A stretch of DNA of 45,867 nucleotides from Rhizophagus sp. LPA8_4_AMF (GCA_021464525.1 JADRCO010000172.1:1-45867), one strand, 5' to 3'. Shown: positions 1 to 12,805, counted from the first letter of the stretch. Notes: generated from the sequence alone by a model not told the origin. Translations and numbers: made by a program.

Positions 1-209
1 TATTTTTTTGTCATTGAATCATACTTTCTCGATCGAAAAGTTTATCACAATACAGCCATTGTTGAAAACGAAGAAAAAAAAATAAAGTTTCGCTAAAAAA
101 AAATATTTTTCGTGATACTGTTTCACACAATATCACATACATGTGACAATATGTGTATCTCGGGTAATGATAACTTCTATCGGAGTTTCTATCCCTAATT
201 TGTCTTAAT

Positions 210-261
<52 letters not shown>

Positions 262-1015
262 TTTTTCTGCATCAGCACTCAGCAGGCTCTTCAATTTTTT
301 TTTTATCGGATTTTTTAATACGCCATTTGTCCGTTAAATGTTGAACGCTTATTTTTCAAAAAATTTTTTTTAAAAGTAATATTAAATTAAGTTTAACCGG
401 TTATGGCTGATTCCGACTTCTAAACTATAATATCAAACCTGATATAATTGCAGGTCTTGCGGCAGACTCAAAAAATACAAGGTGTTAGGGGTTCAATAAG
501 TATGCAGATAACTAACTAATTAAATATAATAATAATAAAGAAAAAATATTCCAAATAAAATAATTTCAAGAATAAATAAAAAAAAGAACAAATATGCATG
601 AGAATGAACGGTCAATAAAGTTTATCCTATAAACAATTTGTATTTTACGCATTGCAAATCCTTTATTTTATTTTATTTTACCGCTTATTTGAGAATCGTA
701 TTTATTTCCGTAAAACAATCACCTATTATAACACCGTCACATCTTGCGCGGTTGTGAGAAAATAAAAAAATTCAGCCCTTTTATTATTTACCTTTTTTAT
801 AGGGCATAAAAAAGTAATATACAGTAACAATAAGTTATACATGAATTAACTAGACACAAGAACAACCATATATTCTTTATAAATTATAATTGATGTTTAA
901 ACAATGAAGCAAGGCACGTAATCATCGGAGCGCACAATCATTGCAATACTTTAGGAATAAGTATTTTGATACAACGTCTATACTAATTATCTAAAAATAA
1001 TTTAATAATGATATT
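1..1015. other. Intergenic, AT-rich, no gene seen
   Basis: No open frame of convincing composition is present. The first 140 bases (a tract ending in a GTGATACTGTTTCACA-like word near 111-130) resemble 2150-2250, so a short dispersed repeat is present at both places. A near-pure T tract lies at 213-266. Confidence 0.5.
213..266. repeat. Poly-T tract interrupted by one C
   Basis: The run is 54 bases with a single C at 242. Such tracts are common in Glomeromycotina assemblies and are prone to length error. It could be the tail of a retroposed copy on the minus strand, but no element body is recognisable next to it. Confidence 0.8.
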
Positions 1016-1019
1016 ATTT

Positions 1020-3900
1020 CCACTATTCTATTTATTAACAATACAAATTATTATACTTTTAAATAATGTCTAATAAGTTATTTTTTTACCTTTTAATGTA
1101 TCAATTAAATAACCATTATACTATTTAACTATTATTTGCAAAAGTTTCTAAAATAAATACTTAAATAAAATATTCCAGAATAAGATTAATTATCAAATTA
1201 GTTGTAAATGATTCAATAAATTCATAATTTAAAAACTATGTTTTCGAGTTAATACAAATACTTTTTCGTTTACCATGCTACCAATAATCATAATCTTGTA
1301 GATATAATAATACAAATATCTATAAATTACATTTTCTTTTGAATCCTTACATAACGTAAGTAGTTGTTAGTATTTGGTAAAATATTTTCTTAAATCTACT
1401 ATTCATGTATTAAACACATTGAACATATAATTTCATCTTAAGCTTTGAACAATATCAGTCCATCTTTACTTATAATACACGTAACTTTGCTTTATTAAAA
1501 CATTTGTTAATTAGTAATATTTTCTTGGCTATTTTTCTAAAAAATAAAAATAATGATTTAAATTGCATACAGCTTTTATTTTATCTCTTCCATGTCTTTC
1601 TAATTGTTGGTTTTCAGAATACTATAAATCCAATCTGCCGTATTGATTTCAGAGAATTCACCTTTAGTTATCCGTTCAATTATCTAATTTAGACCAATTG
1701 ATTTCAATATCTTTGTCAGTTTTTACAAATTTTCCTTCCATTTTTATAAATAATTTTATTTTTCATCACTCAACAGTCATCATTAATAATTTATGTAAAA
1801 CGCAGAAAAATGGTTGACCTGTTTGTGATTTAAGATCCTTTGATATGAAGATAAATAAAAATAGAATTTTTCTATGTGGCACCTTGCAAACACAATTAAA
1901 ATGAAATCTGTAGGCCAACTATTAGAAGTTTCTTAAAATCATACATTTTTAAATTGGGAATTAATTTGGCAGCGACATGTACGTGAATAAGACAAATTCG
2001 AACATATCGATCTAACTTTATACGTTAAAAATCGCTTATAAAAATCAGGAGCAGTACGCCATATCATTTGCTTATACCTTTATTAGCTAACTAATAAAAT
2101 AATTTTTTTTTTTTTTGTGATTACATTATATAAAAAATTTTTAACCATAAAAGAAAATTTAAAAGGTTTATCCATCATGATGCATTTCATCGCTAGATCA
2201 AAAGAAAATTATGCATTTTTCGTAATACTGTTTCACAATCAAAAAATTTTTATTGTGAATTTGGTGAGCTAGAAGTAAGAAATATGCAAGGCACATGTAT
2301 GTATGTATATTGCAGTTACTACAGTATAGTGACGTAAAGCAAGAATTAAATAATATCTGTATAACGTATCAGATAATGAAAACTAAGAATAAAAATTAAA
2401 TAAACGGAAAACTAATAACAGTAATTATAAATCACTTGTTGCAAATAAATTACAAAAAATTGTGTTACAAAAAAAATGTGATACAAAGAAATAAGCAGGG
2501 TATTTAACAAGAGAATTATGATATAAGTGGATGGAAGAAAGGAAAATTGCATGGTTTACAGATCAGTACATAACAAATAACAATAGAGTGTCCTTCGATA
2601 CGCTCCGTTACAATAATAAATAATAATAATGAATATTTAAGGGTAATTCGGCACATATCCTTAACGCATCAATCACATTATACTGTATGTACGCCATCCG
2701 TTGTACGACAGCCTAATGCATAGAATTTTTGAGATTTTTTTTTTTTATTTTCTAAATGTGGTATTTTACATTTTACATAATATTAGAAATACGCGCTTTT
2801 TCAAAAAGATAAAATTAAATTTTCAATATACTTATATTTCTCTAATTTCGTGCGCATTTCGATTTATTTGACTTGTTCTTCCGTTAAATTAATCTAGCTG
2901 CCTCAACCTTGTCCTCTATTGGTGTTTAATATGCCTTTGTGGTGATACTGAATATTTTGTTAAATCTTTGTATCAACAACCGTCTTAAAGTTTCAGTAAT
3001 TATAGCAACCATATGAATTCGATAGAATTTAAATTTTAGTAGACTTTGATACAAATGAATATGAAGAGTTCGATTATGAAAATGAATTTAATTGAATATT
3101 ATTGCCGCAGGAATTGTAACAATTTTAATAAATAATGATAGTTCTTTATTCTTACTAAATTTTAAGTATAATATCGCCTAAAATGCAATACCGTAAAGTA
3201 TAATATCTCGGGTATAATACAAATTAAGCGAATTTTTTTTTTTTTGCAGTCTTCATGTATCTAATCAAATTTATGGGTAGGGCAATATACCATTAACCGT
3301 TTACGGAGTGTATAGTCACTATAACATAATATAACTATATATGGCTACCATCTAAAGATTCTGGCTACCCTATATATTGGCAAGTTTATATGTAGTTTAT
3401 GATTCGTAGTAAATGCATAGTAAATTTATGTAAAAATATAAAAATGTTAACAATATAGCAAATACATTACTTATTAATTATTAATATCAATTTTCTTATT
3501 TGGGTCATGGTTATCTTCACATCATGAAGTGCTGCACAAAAGTTAAACGTAAAAAATGAAACTTTGTTATGTACAAAATGCGCCTCTTGAAATCTTTTCT
3601 CTAAAATTATCATCATTTTCACCATCTACATCATAATCGTCATTATTGCCATATTTCTCTTTTTTCATTTCATTTATTATTAAATTAATATTTTCAGTAT
3701 TTATCACTCTATCTATCTGCACTATAGATACTTGCTTCCCAGAAGACACAAACACACGTCATATTGGACTTTGTGTGTACATATTTAAATCAACAAAGGC
3801 CTTAAATGATTATTTTGTTATTGGGCACAAAACTTTACTGATTATGTATTAGACTTTTAGTAAAAGTCTATTTATAGTGAAATCAGCTAAACAAATAAAT
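1020..3900 (+). repeat. Segmental duplication, copy A (partner 9190-12790)
   Basis: Many collinear matching words are seen in copy B. Examples are the TTCCAGAATAAG word at 1174 and 9372, CATGTCTTTCTAATTGTTG at 1591 and 9748, the ATTCACCTT-AGTTATCC segment near 1657 and 9804, the TGATATGAAGATAAATAAAA word near 1840 and 10039, and a segment near 3600-3720 that matches 12560-12700. Divergence is high (substitutions and indels every few bases), so the duplication is old. No intact gene lies in it. The 62-codon frame at 1504-1692 is not conserved as protein in copy B and is not called. Confidence 0.75.
3567..3755 (-). pseudogene. Exon relic conserved in both duplication copies
   Basis: The minus-strand frame encodes a hydrophilic peptide with a QIDRVINTENI segment and an acidic Asn/Asp-rich stretch. 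The corresponding stretch of copy B (about 12540-12700, minus strand) keeps KID-x-x-x-NTEYI and Asn/Glu/Asp-rich pieces but is broken by stops. Similarity at the peptide level in both copies suggests a decayed coding exon rather than chance. No family is recognised. The piece may belong to the same lost gene as the relics at 4511-5319. Confidence 0.3.
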
Positions 3901-3992
3901 ATATATTAATCCCCTGTCGCGCATAAGTGTCACTTATGGTTATCCTTCATACTAATTTTTGAAAATTGCGAGTCATTAGCTGAGTTTATACT

Positions 3993-4025
3993 ATTTCCCG
4001 GTCTTCATATAGATAGCCGGGAAAT
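3993..4025. repeat. Small hairpin, 9-bp arms
   Basis: ATTTCCCGG at 3993-4001 pairs with CCGGGAAAT at 4017-4025 around a 15-base loop. It is GC-richer than its surroundings. No function is inferred. Confidence 0.6.
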
Positions 4026-4510
4026 TTCTAATCTTAGTTTAAAATAGTTAAAAATAGTTAATCACAATATTATCACATGTTAAATTTAATGAGTGACGCG
4101 TTCCAGCGGATTACCCTATTATTTCCAACTCTTCATGAAATAAATAATACATATATAATGCCAAGACTGTTAATAATTATAAATTAAATAAAATTAAATA
4201 ACTATTTGTTTAAGTAATTTCATTACATTAATTGTAAAATTCATTTATTCTAGATCAAATAAATGTACGTCAATTGACATTTATTTTCTTTTCTTACAAA
4301 CTTTAAATATAGAGTCCATGCCATTCATACCATCCGCTAGCTTAAAATAACTTCTAAGAATACCTTCTCAATCAACTAAGAAAACAACTGATAATTAATC
4401 TGTAAAATAAAAATACATGTAACAATAAAAAGTTGCCAATATTTTTTCTTTCATTGTTATTTGTAAGGATGATTTGGTAAATAAATATATATATATATTG
4501 GGATATTATA

Positions 4511-5319
4511 TTAAAGAATTCTGGCGTAATAAAATTTAATCATGTTTTGGATTAATGAGGAAGTTATAGAATGACCAATTTTCACACAGGTGGTTGTAAC
4601 CTTGTCATCTTCATCATGATTGAAATGGAAAAATTCAGCTTGGACATGAACTTTGTAGACGAAAAATCTTCTGGTACTATGTTTTTTATCCCGGACAGTT
4701 TCAAAAAGCATTAAGAATAATTTGACATTCTTTGAAACTAGGTGAGTGTTTATAATATATCATTTGCTGATTTCAGAATCGCTTAGGTAATGTTATAAGA
4801 TTCTTTGTAACATTTGATTGTTGAATTGTGAGAGCTGGGATAAAGGCGAAAGCTTTTTCCTCAGCACCTTCTCCCATAATTTCAATTACTTCAATGCACA
4901 TTGAAATTCTGGTGGCCAAGGAAGATTTAAATGTTTGACAAATTTCTGTGGTAGGTGTTGAACATGGTTATTACTGTAATTAAAGGATTCTTCTCATGCG
5001 GTATACAGAGGAACAGACATGCGTAATCATTTCCATGATTTTCATGTGGTGATCTAATGATATCAAATTCAGGTTAGTATATCCCATATAAAAATCAGTC
5101 TAGTCATAATTCATTAAAGAGGTCTTGCTCATCGTAGATGTGAAGAATTGAATGAATTTTTTTATTTTTATATTTATAGATGATCACTGTGTAACTACAG
5201 CTCAAACAATTACTATGATTGATTTTATTTTCTGTATATTGTTGTTCCATTTTCAAACTATAATATTTCTGATTACGTGGTAAAAGTTGAATGAGGTGTA
5301 CTTTTGGTATCAAGCCCAT
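4511..5319 (-). pseudogene. Decayed multi-exon gene, inverted-arm copy 1
   Basis: Minus-strand peptide segments are matched by plus-strand segments of 13520-13985. These are PKVHLIQ-x-LPRNQKY (about 5260-5310), a TENK-x-HSN-x-L-x-x-SYT segment followed by KYKNKK (about 5165-5240), and a QKFVKHLNL / RISMCI / KAFA series (about 4840-4960). Frames differ between segments and stops interrupt them, so this is a relic. The frame at 4511-4711 may be a further exon. The conserved words show that the ancestral sequence coded for protein on this strand. I do not recognise the family. Confidence 0.4.
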
Positions 5320-5560
5320 ATTCTATACATCACCCAATGATTATTGGACATAACATTTATTTCTAAATGGGAAGTAAAAACCTAAATAAATGATGTAATA
5401 TTGGTACGAAATCTGATGAACATTATCGTTATTGGATGTAAAGAAGAGATTAACTATATTATTAATGGTATTATGATACTAGGTTTGTCCTTCAACCTAG
5501 TATGTAATCTATTGAGTTAAATGAGTACTGTTCTTTTGGGGAATTGATAATTAAAAGAAA
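4790..5560 (+). repeat. Inverted-repeat arm D (partner 13310-13985)
   Basis: The reverse complement of 13325-13395 reads almost identically to 5480-5545: a GTTTGTCCTTCAA word, then GTAATCTATTGAGTTAAATGA, then CTGTTCTTTTGG. Similarity continues to about 4790. The two arms lie about 7.7 kb apart and in opposite orientation, while the flanking blocks A and B are in direct orientation. Confidence 0.75.
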
Positions 5561-5810
5561 GATATACATATGGTATATGATATATATTAACTGGGAAATT
5601 TATAATAGAGATTTCGATGATGAATTATAAATTATAAAATCATGTGGTAGAAAACCTGGAAATTTTGCCATTTTCTCAGTTCATCCTTAGTCTATATTTA
5701 AAGGTAATAATAAGTGACTGCTATAAATTGTTGCACTGACCTGTATATCACAATTGACATGCGCCATAGTCTTTGAAAGAGAAAGACAAAGGGTAAATTT
5801 TGAGTGGTAT

Positions 5811-6056
5811 ATAGGGATAGAAAAGGTTTGGGTCGAGCAACTTGAGTCAGTCCGTTGACTCCGTTCCATTCAGTTTAGCATATCAGTTACAAATTGATAA
5901 ATTTTGATATGTACTTACTTGGATCTGGACTGAAGTGATAAAAACTGATTATGGAACTGAACCGGTTCTTCAGGATTGACTCTACTTGGCTCAGTTTCTC
6001 AATAGTATCAGTTAGGAACTGAACTGAACCAATCGAGTCATCCCAATCCCTAGTGT
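5811..6056. mobile_element. Possible short element built of GAACTGAACC-type words
   Basis: The stretch is filled with short partly self-complementary words: GAGTCAGTCCGTTGACTCCG, GAACTGAACCGGTTC, and AACTGAACTGAACC. It begins near TAGGGATAG and ends near CCAATCCCTAGTG, which are weak inverted ends. It resembles in style the elements at 10245-10757 and 45434-45600. No transposase is present, so it would be non-autonomous. Confidence 0.4.
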
Positions 6057-6439
6057 TATGTCATAGTTTAATGTCATATTTAGTTAAAGACTATTTATAA
6101 ACAGTAGATTAACAAAGCTAATTGGAGAAATTTTAAGAATTTGTTGTTAAAATTTTACAAATGGACTTGATAAAAAAATGATATAAATTTGAAAAAATTA
6201 TTTTATAATAATAAAGGTTTGCTATGATATAAGAGGAGTGTTGTAAATTCTTTCTGAGTTATTTGAGTTATTTGATGAAAGATTTCTTTCTCAGTAATAT
6301 AAAAAGTCCCAACAGTGAGTGGATAATTTTTTTTCCAAAAATTATGAGCTGTAGTATTCTTCAAAAACAAGGACTAGTCATCCTTTAGTATACTAGAAAA
6401 GCTTTATTTTCTAAAGCATAAATTCTGACTTTTTATATG

Positions 6440-6640
6440 CTATTTAGGCTTTTAGAGGCTCTAGAAGCTTAAATTCTATATATAAATTTTTCACTATAAT
6501 AGAATTGTTATAACAGAGTAACAGTGATTGAACTTCAAAAAACTCTATTTATTTTATACTAGATGTCCTTTTGAGGCTCTAGAAGGTTGAATTTAATACC
6601 AAAATTTTTCATCATACCAGAAACGCTTCTTTTAACTTTA
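6440..6640 (+). repeat. Diverged tandem repeat, unit about 120 bp
   Basis: A segment with GAGGCTCTAGAAG, then TTAAATT, then AAATTTTTCA, occurs at about 6453-6500 and again at about 6575-6615. A third weaker copy may lie near 6385-6430 (CTAGAAAAGC, TAAATTCTGA). Confidence 0.5.
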
Positions 6641-6699
6641 GGAAGTCAAAATTCCGTATTTATATATAACCGCTTTAATGGTATTTAGAATAATAACTG

Positions 6700-8030
6700 T
6701 ACAATGAAAAATTGTCTAACAAAAAGGCCTAACTGAAAAATTATGTCTAACGAAAAGTCAGGAAGACAAGTTTAAGACTTTAGAACGCATTCAGAAAGAC
6801 ATATTTTAAGAATATTGTGCACATTTATGATGTATCTTGTTCCAATTCCTTACAGATTATGCTGTTCTGTAATTTAAGACAAATAAAAAAATGGGTCCTC
6901 CCATCAAAAGTCTGACTGAAAATTCAATCAATCTCTTCTAAAATCCACGAAAATCATAGACTTGTCCCAACTTTCCCTTAGCTAATGAAAAAATACATAA
7001 AACTTATATGCTCAAGCAAGCATAATGAAAAATAAGTCTGACCGTTAGACAACAATATATGTATAGGTAACAATATTATTTTCTTAGCCATATATTATTT
7101 TAGAAATTAGGAATTAATGATATTTTTTTGCTAATGTTATATTTTTTGTTTGCTTGATTTTGGCAGAATTTTTGGAAAGTCATATTTTATAATTGTTTAT
7201 TTTTTGGATAAATTTGATTTGGTAATTTTTACAATATTTATTATGACTCAGATTGGTGGAAGGACATTTGTAAATTATATGACAAAATGCATGTAACAGG
7301 GCACATTATATCAGTTAGATGAATGGTTGAAACCATTAACAATATTACTTACATTTTGTTACATTTATGTACTATGATAAATATTTTGGTTATGATATTA
7401 TATGATTAGAAGTGATCAGATGATTTTTGTAACAGATTAAATTACTTATTTTTTGGCAATTTGTAAAGTTCCCTGTAAAAAAGTTGATCCATTTTTTATA
7501 CTCCATCTTTTTTCCGTAAAAGGCTCATATTTCCAGAATTAATAACCTTATATCACGAAATTTATCAAATTATTTTCATTTTCTATAAATGAATCCATGA
7601 AAGGCTCATTTTATGGAATTTTTACAGAAATAATAAATAAAAATTTTTATGGGGTTGCATGTTGAGTGTAAAATCCTGTGCATGGAGCTATTATAAATTT
7701 TTGATCTTATTGTTGCCTATATATATTGCTCGGGCTATACTAAAATTGCCCAACTCTTCCTTAGCTAAAGTTTCACTTATACCTGTATTTCAGTTGTACA
7801 TATTTGTTTTAGTCCATCACAATCTACCATAATACCAGAAAACAAAATATCCTTAAGTATGTAAAGGAAAGCCACAAGCAGAAGCAGTCAGTCTTCTACA
7901 ACCAGAACAAGGTACACATTCCTAAGATATACAATAAAATCATCAGCCCTCCCCAGAATTATACAATAACAATCACCAATGATTTTCAAAAAGTATGAGA
8001 AATAATTAAAATAAAATATCTATAAGCAAA
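6700..8030. other. Intergenic, no gene seen
   Basis: AT-rich sequence in which no frame of coding quality was found on either strand. A word AAAGGCTCAT recurs at about 7520 and 7601, 80 bases apart, each followed by a partial CAGAATT/GGAATTT match. Nothing else is distinguishable. Confidence 0.5.
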
Positions 8031-8039
8031 TTATATTAT

Positions 8040-8290
8040 GACTGTTAGAGAAAAGTATTAAATCAAATGACTTGACGATTATACAAAGAAATAAGTATCA
8101 AATATCTGATTTCAATCCAATTGGTCCAAATTTTTATATACTTTTACCAGATGATGATGACCAGTATTTGGATAAGTATTTTGCATCCTATTAAATTTCA
8201 TCCAGGAAGAAATCCAAATTGGCTGTAAGCTTTCTCAAAGCCGTATACAAAGATTCAAAGAAAATAATTCCAAAATAAGCTTTTGTATTC
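8040..8290 (+). pseudogene. Weak exon relic
   Basis: Plus-strand frames read short protein-like stretches such as SDFNPIGPNFYILLPDDDDQ (8111-8170) and KSKLAVSFLKAVYKDSKK (about 8210-8265), separated by stops. Composition is more protein-like than the surroundings, but no family is recognised and chance cannot be excluded. Confidence 0.2.
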
Positions 8291-8439
8291 ATAAATGAAT
8301 GATATAATCAAAAAAAATGTCTTGTTTTGATAGGTAATTACAGAAAAGAACAGAAGTCATTATTGTACTATTAAAGATCTTCACAACCTAATACACAATT
8401 ATAGCCCCTACTAAAAAAGTACTACAGTATATACGTTTA

Positions 8440-8580
8440 AAGCTGTTAGCCAATAGGTTGCAACCTTACCTTCATCAAAAAGCAAAGTTGTAATATTGCA
8501 ACTAGGCCGTAATGCCGTAATTAGGAAAATTAGGAAGTAATGTTGTAATTAGGTAATTATGCTATATTACTATATGCTAT
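8440..8580. repeat. GTTGTAATTAGG-type short-word repeat region
   Basis: GTTGCAACC, GTTGTAATATTGCAAC, GCCGTAATGCCGTAATTAGG and GTTGTAATTAGG follow each other. The words resemble those packed into the element at 12806-13200. Confidence 0.4.
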
Positions 8581-10244
8581 ATTATTGCTGGGATTAATAT
8601 TATTAATGTTTATAATTATAAATGCACAAAACCATAGGCTTCGAAAATGTGAAATAATTTCTATAGTTTTGCAAAATCGTAATCGATTGCTGATCGATCA
8701 GTTTTCATTTTTTTCACCGAAATTTTTTATTTTTATTTTTTAATTTATTTAAATTTTTAAACCGAAACTTTGTTTTATTATTTCTTGGAACGCGCAATCA
8801 TTGCACAATCCTTACGTCATGCGGTAAAGTAAAACAATGAGTCAGTTAATACCCAAAAATAGCAAATACTTAAATACTTAGTAATATCTCTCAGGGCGTT
8901 CTCACGCATCTCCCTCAATGAGATTGGCTAATGATTGAGATGCTCAAGTATTGCGATCAATTGAAGTAAAAATAGATAAAAATGGAAATCAACATCAACC
9001 AATACTTACAAATTAGGATATATTATGCTTTTTGGCCAATCAGAGAAACTCCATGAAAAAAAAGATGGTCTGACCTCCCTTTTTTATTCATTGGAATGGT
9101 AACTCACTGATCTGCAACTTACTAATTAAAATTTCGTTTCCGATTCATTGAGTTAGGTGCTTGAGAACACCATAAATTTTATTAGCAATTTTTGATACTT
9201 TGGACAGTTTTACTGCTTTTAAAATTATCATACTTTGATAATAAAATACAATTATTATTTTAAATAGGAAACTTGAAAGAAAAATTTAGCATTATAGACT
9301 ATTATTTGAAAAGTTTCTAAATAACCCAAATGATATCTCATAAAAGAAAGAGTTACTAAATTTATAATAAATGTTCCAGAATAAGGTTAATTATAAATTA
9401 ATTGTAAATGATTTAATAAATGTATTTTTGGACTAACTTGAAAGAGCACAAGAAGATGAAGATTTTTTTCTCTTTACAATCACTTGTAATATAATATATT
9501 TCCTGAATACAAATCTCTATAAATTGCATTATTTTTTGAATCATTAATAGTAAATCCACAATAATTTTGACATAATTTTTATCTGATGAATTTATAGTGG
9601 CCATAATATTGAATAATGCCAGCCCATCTATTACTTACAATTACGTAGAAACATTAATGATCCCAAAAAAAACAGTTTTCTTTACTACTTCCTAAAACAA
9701 AAAAAAATGATTTAAATCGCATACCTCTACAAACTAACTTCTCTTTCATGTCTTTCTAATTGTTGCAACATTCAGTTGATTAATCTCCGAATAGATTCCA
9801 GAAAATTCACCTTAGTTATCCACTTAATTATCTCTTATATACAGTATATAATAATAATACCATCAAATATTCATCTTGTAAGTATTCACAAATTTCTTTT
9901 CCATTTTCATACTGTATATAATTTTATTTTTCATTTGAAGTAAGAGACTCATCATAAAGTGGCTATTTTTTCGTTCAATTATCAAGATTAATAATTTGTG
10001 TAAAGCTTGAAAAATGGGTAGAACTTTTCCAAAATTAAGATGATGTGATATGAAGATAAATAAAAAATTGTATTTTTATGTGAATACCTTGCACTATTAA
10101 TTAGAAGCCAACATTTAGAAAATTTCTTAATCATACATAAGTAACTTGAACATGAACGTGAACATATCGTTCTAACTTTTTATGTTTATAAAAATCATTT
10201 TTATGAATGACTCATTTATCTATACCTTTATTCTATAATTGCAA

Positions 10245-10757
10245 TTAGTACTTTCGATCCGTAGACGGGATTAATCTGGATTGATTCAGATTGATTTGGA
10301 TTAAACGGATTCATCCAATGATGGCAAATGAGCACTTTGAAATGATCGCTGAATGTAGGTCATTTGTCATTTGTCATTTCTAAATTAATTCAGCCAGAAT
10401 TTACAAATTTATATTATCATGTGATCGTTTTTTATATCATCAAATTGCAAAATAATTTTGACCAGAATTATGACGTAATTTTTAAATGGCTAAGTCATAA
10501 TGTTGAAATGACCCAAATGATACGTGACTGCTGATCATCACTAGATCATCAAATTTAATATTTCTGAAAACTAATGATTAGATTTTAACAATTTATGGCT
10601 TGTTTGATAGTATTTAATGTTGCACATATAGTGAATGGTAGAGATGAAATTTAAAATTCATTAATTAAAATATTTCATCCGGATTAAATCATTATTTAAT
10701 CCGGATGACGGATTTCATCAAACTAATCGCAATAGATTAGATATATCTCATCACTAG
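10245..10757. mobile_element. Candidate MITE-like insertion with palindromic core
   Basis: This segment is absent from the matching place in copy A. It is made of short recurring words: GGATTAATCTGGATTGATTC near 10268, three CATTTGTCATTT steps near 10361, GATCATCACTAGATCATC near 10532, and a perfect hairpin at 10675-10708. It ends at TCATCACTAG near 10747. No coding capacity is seen. Its exact ends and a target duplication could not be fixed by eye. Confidence 0.5.
10675..10708. repeat. Perfect 15-bp-arm hairpin (TCATCCGGATTAAAT)
   Basis: TCATCCGGATTAAAT at 10675-10689 is followed by a four-base loop CATT and its exact reverse complement at 10694-10708. It is the longest perfect short-loop palindrome I noticed in the window. 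Confidence 0.9.
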
Positions 10758-11396
10758 ATGGATAATATACGCAATATCACACAAAAATAAAAAATTTTGT
10801 CAATTTGATTTTGTTATGCATGTAGTACTACTGTGATGTAAAGCGAGATATTGAATAACATTTGCATAAGCATATGGATATGCCTTAACATTCGCATCAT
10901 ATGTACGAACATTAATGTACGCCACTCTGATTTTAAGATAATCTAATGCACGCATTTTATTTATTCCTTTAGAGTCATTAAGCTATTATAGTAATTTTTT
11001 TTTATAAAGTTTCTAAAGTGCTATTTTACGTAATACTAGATAATTCGCACCTTTTTGAAAAAAAACAAGCAAAGAATAAAATTAATAAAATTACGAAATT
11101 TTCACTATACTTATGTTCTATGATTTCATACGCATTTTCAATTTATTTGAATTTCTTGATAATTTTTTTGAATCAATCTATTGCTACCTCAGGAAGATCG
11201 TCTTATAGTTTACAACTAGGCTAATTAGCAGTTAATAAAAAGATTATTGTAATTATAGAACATAAAATGCATAAAACGAAATAAAAATATGAAATTACAT
11301 TCATGATATCCATAGCATATTAGCTTTGTTCTTTCAATTTCACAATGTCAGTATTCTCTTAACATTTTCATAATAAATATATTTAACCTCCTTCAT

Positions 11397-11565
11397 TTAA
11401 CGGAACAGATCAGAAATCTCAACTCCTTTGGGGATAACATCAAAATCTATTCCATAAAATAACCTTTTCCAACATCATCTGGTATAATTGTCTCTGCAAA
11501 TTGTCCTACAGCTTCTAACTTATTTCTAAAATTTGACCAGTAATTCTTTTAATTTGATAGTTAAA
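11397..11565 (-). pseudogene. 3-prime exon relic with one frameshift
   Basis: The minus strand reads KLEAVGQFAETIIPDDVGKG, then after a shift IDFDVIPKGVEISDLFR followed by a stop at 11397-11399. A plausible acceptor (AAAAG) lies just upstream of the segment. The composition and clean stop fit the last exon of a decayed gene. No family is recognised. It lies inside duplication copy B and no counterpart was found in copy A. Confidence 0.4.
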
Positions 11566-12805
11566 AAAATATGGTAATTTCTCTTACAATAAGGATGTAC
11601 AAATAAAATAATTAAAAATTTTTATTTACATTCAAAATATTTTCTTTATTAAAATTTTTTTAATTCGTGGCGTGCTATTTAAAGTTTATTAGAGTTCTTG
11701 CAGAAACATATGAAATTGGGCTATGCAACTGCTATATATTATAAAAATAGTTTCTATAACATAGTAACAAATGTAAACTAGATTCTCTAATGCTACTGCT
11801 GTATATATATATTAGCAAGTTTAAACCATATAGCAAACAAATAACATAGTGTAGTAATAATGTAATTTATTTATTGTAAGCATAAAGAAATATTGTAATT
11901 GTAATATAATTATTAATAATATAAATTTGTTAAAAATAAAGTTTGTTAAAATTATTGTTAATATTACTAAATCCATTTGATAAAAAACAGCAGAGTTATC
12001 ATGTAAATGAAGTCACAGTCGATCTTACTTGTATCTCCTTACACAGACAGTATTCTGACTCGCTTTTTGTTGGACTATGTCCTAATTTAATTTTCTTAAT
12101 AAATTATCATCAATAACTATTTCAGACTTCCTATTTGTATTGTGCATTCATTATAATTTTTCTTTGTTAGATAAACAATGTAACATATATGATACGGTCC
12201 GTCCTTAAATATAGATCTATTTTGGACTGACAAATGCATAAACTGTTTCTGTTTTTTGATTCATTATCGAGAAATAAATGTCGACTTATTATGCTATAAA
12301 AGAACCATACAATTAATATTCGTCTATATATATTAAACCACATCATCAGATCTAAAACAACGGATAACCCATCTAAAAAAAAAGAAAATTATCATCAAAA
12401 AGAAAATGAAGGCAAGTCTTCAATTATTAAATAATTTCAAAAAAAAGAAGTTATTCTTTAAACATTTGATTACTATTTAGATCATGGCTATTTTTACATG
12501 TTCATTTACAATATATATATATATACACGGTCATCATAAGTCATAACCTTCTCCAAAAATATTATCATTTTAATTCGTTTTATCATCATCAATTATCATT
12601 TGCCGTATATCTCTTTTTCTATTTCATTCATTATTATCGTTCTCATTTTCTTCAGAATTAATATATTCAGTATTTCTCCCCATATCTATCTTGGCATTTT
12701 GCAAAATACACAGCAAATAATTTATAATAACAGTCACTTATTATTATTTTTTAGTATAGACCACAAATGAACTAACTGATCAATCAACTAGGAAAACGGA
12801 AACTA

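Larger units (their letters stand above)
9190..12790 (+). repeat. Segmental duplication, copy B (partner 1020-3900)
   Basis: Collinear with copy A (see that entry) but longer. The main extra material is the 0.5-kb palindrome-rich insertion at about 10245-10757, which lies between the homologous words TATACCTTTATT (10214; 2076 in copy A) and GTGATGTAAAGCGAGA (10831; the GTGACGTAAAGCAAGA word near 2329). Copy B also holds the exon relic at 11397-11565. The 63-codon frame on the minus strand at 9413-9604 has no conserved counterpart in copy A and is not called. Confidence 0.75.
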
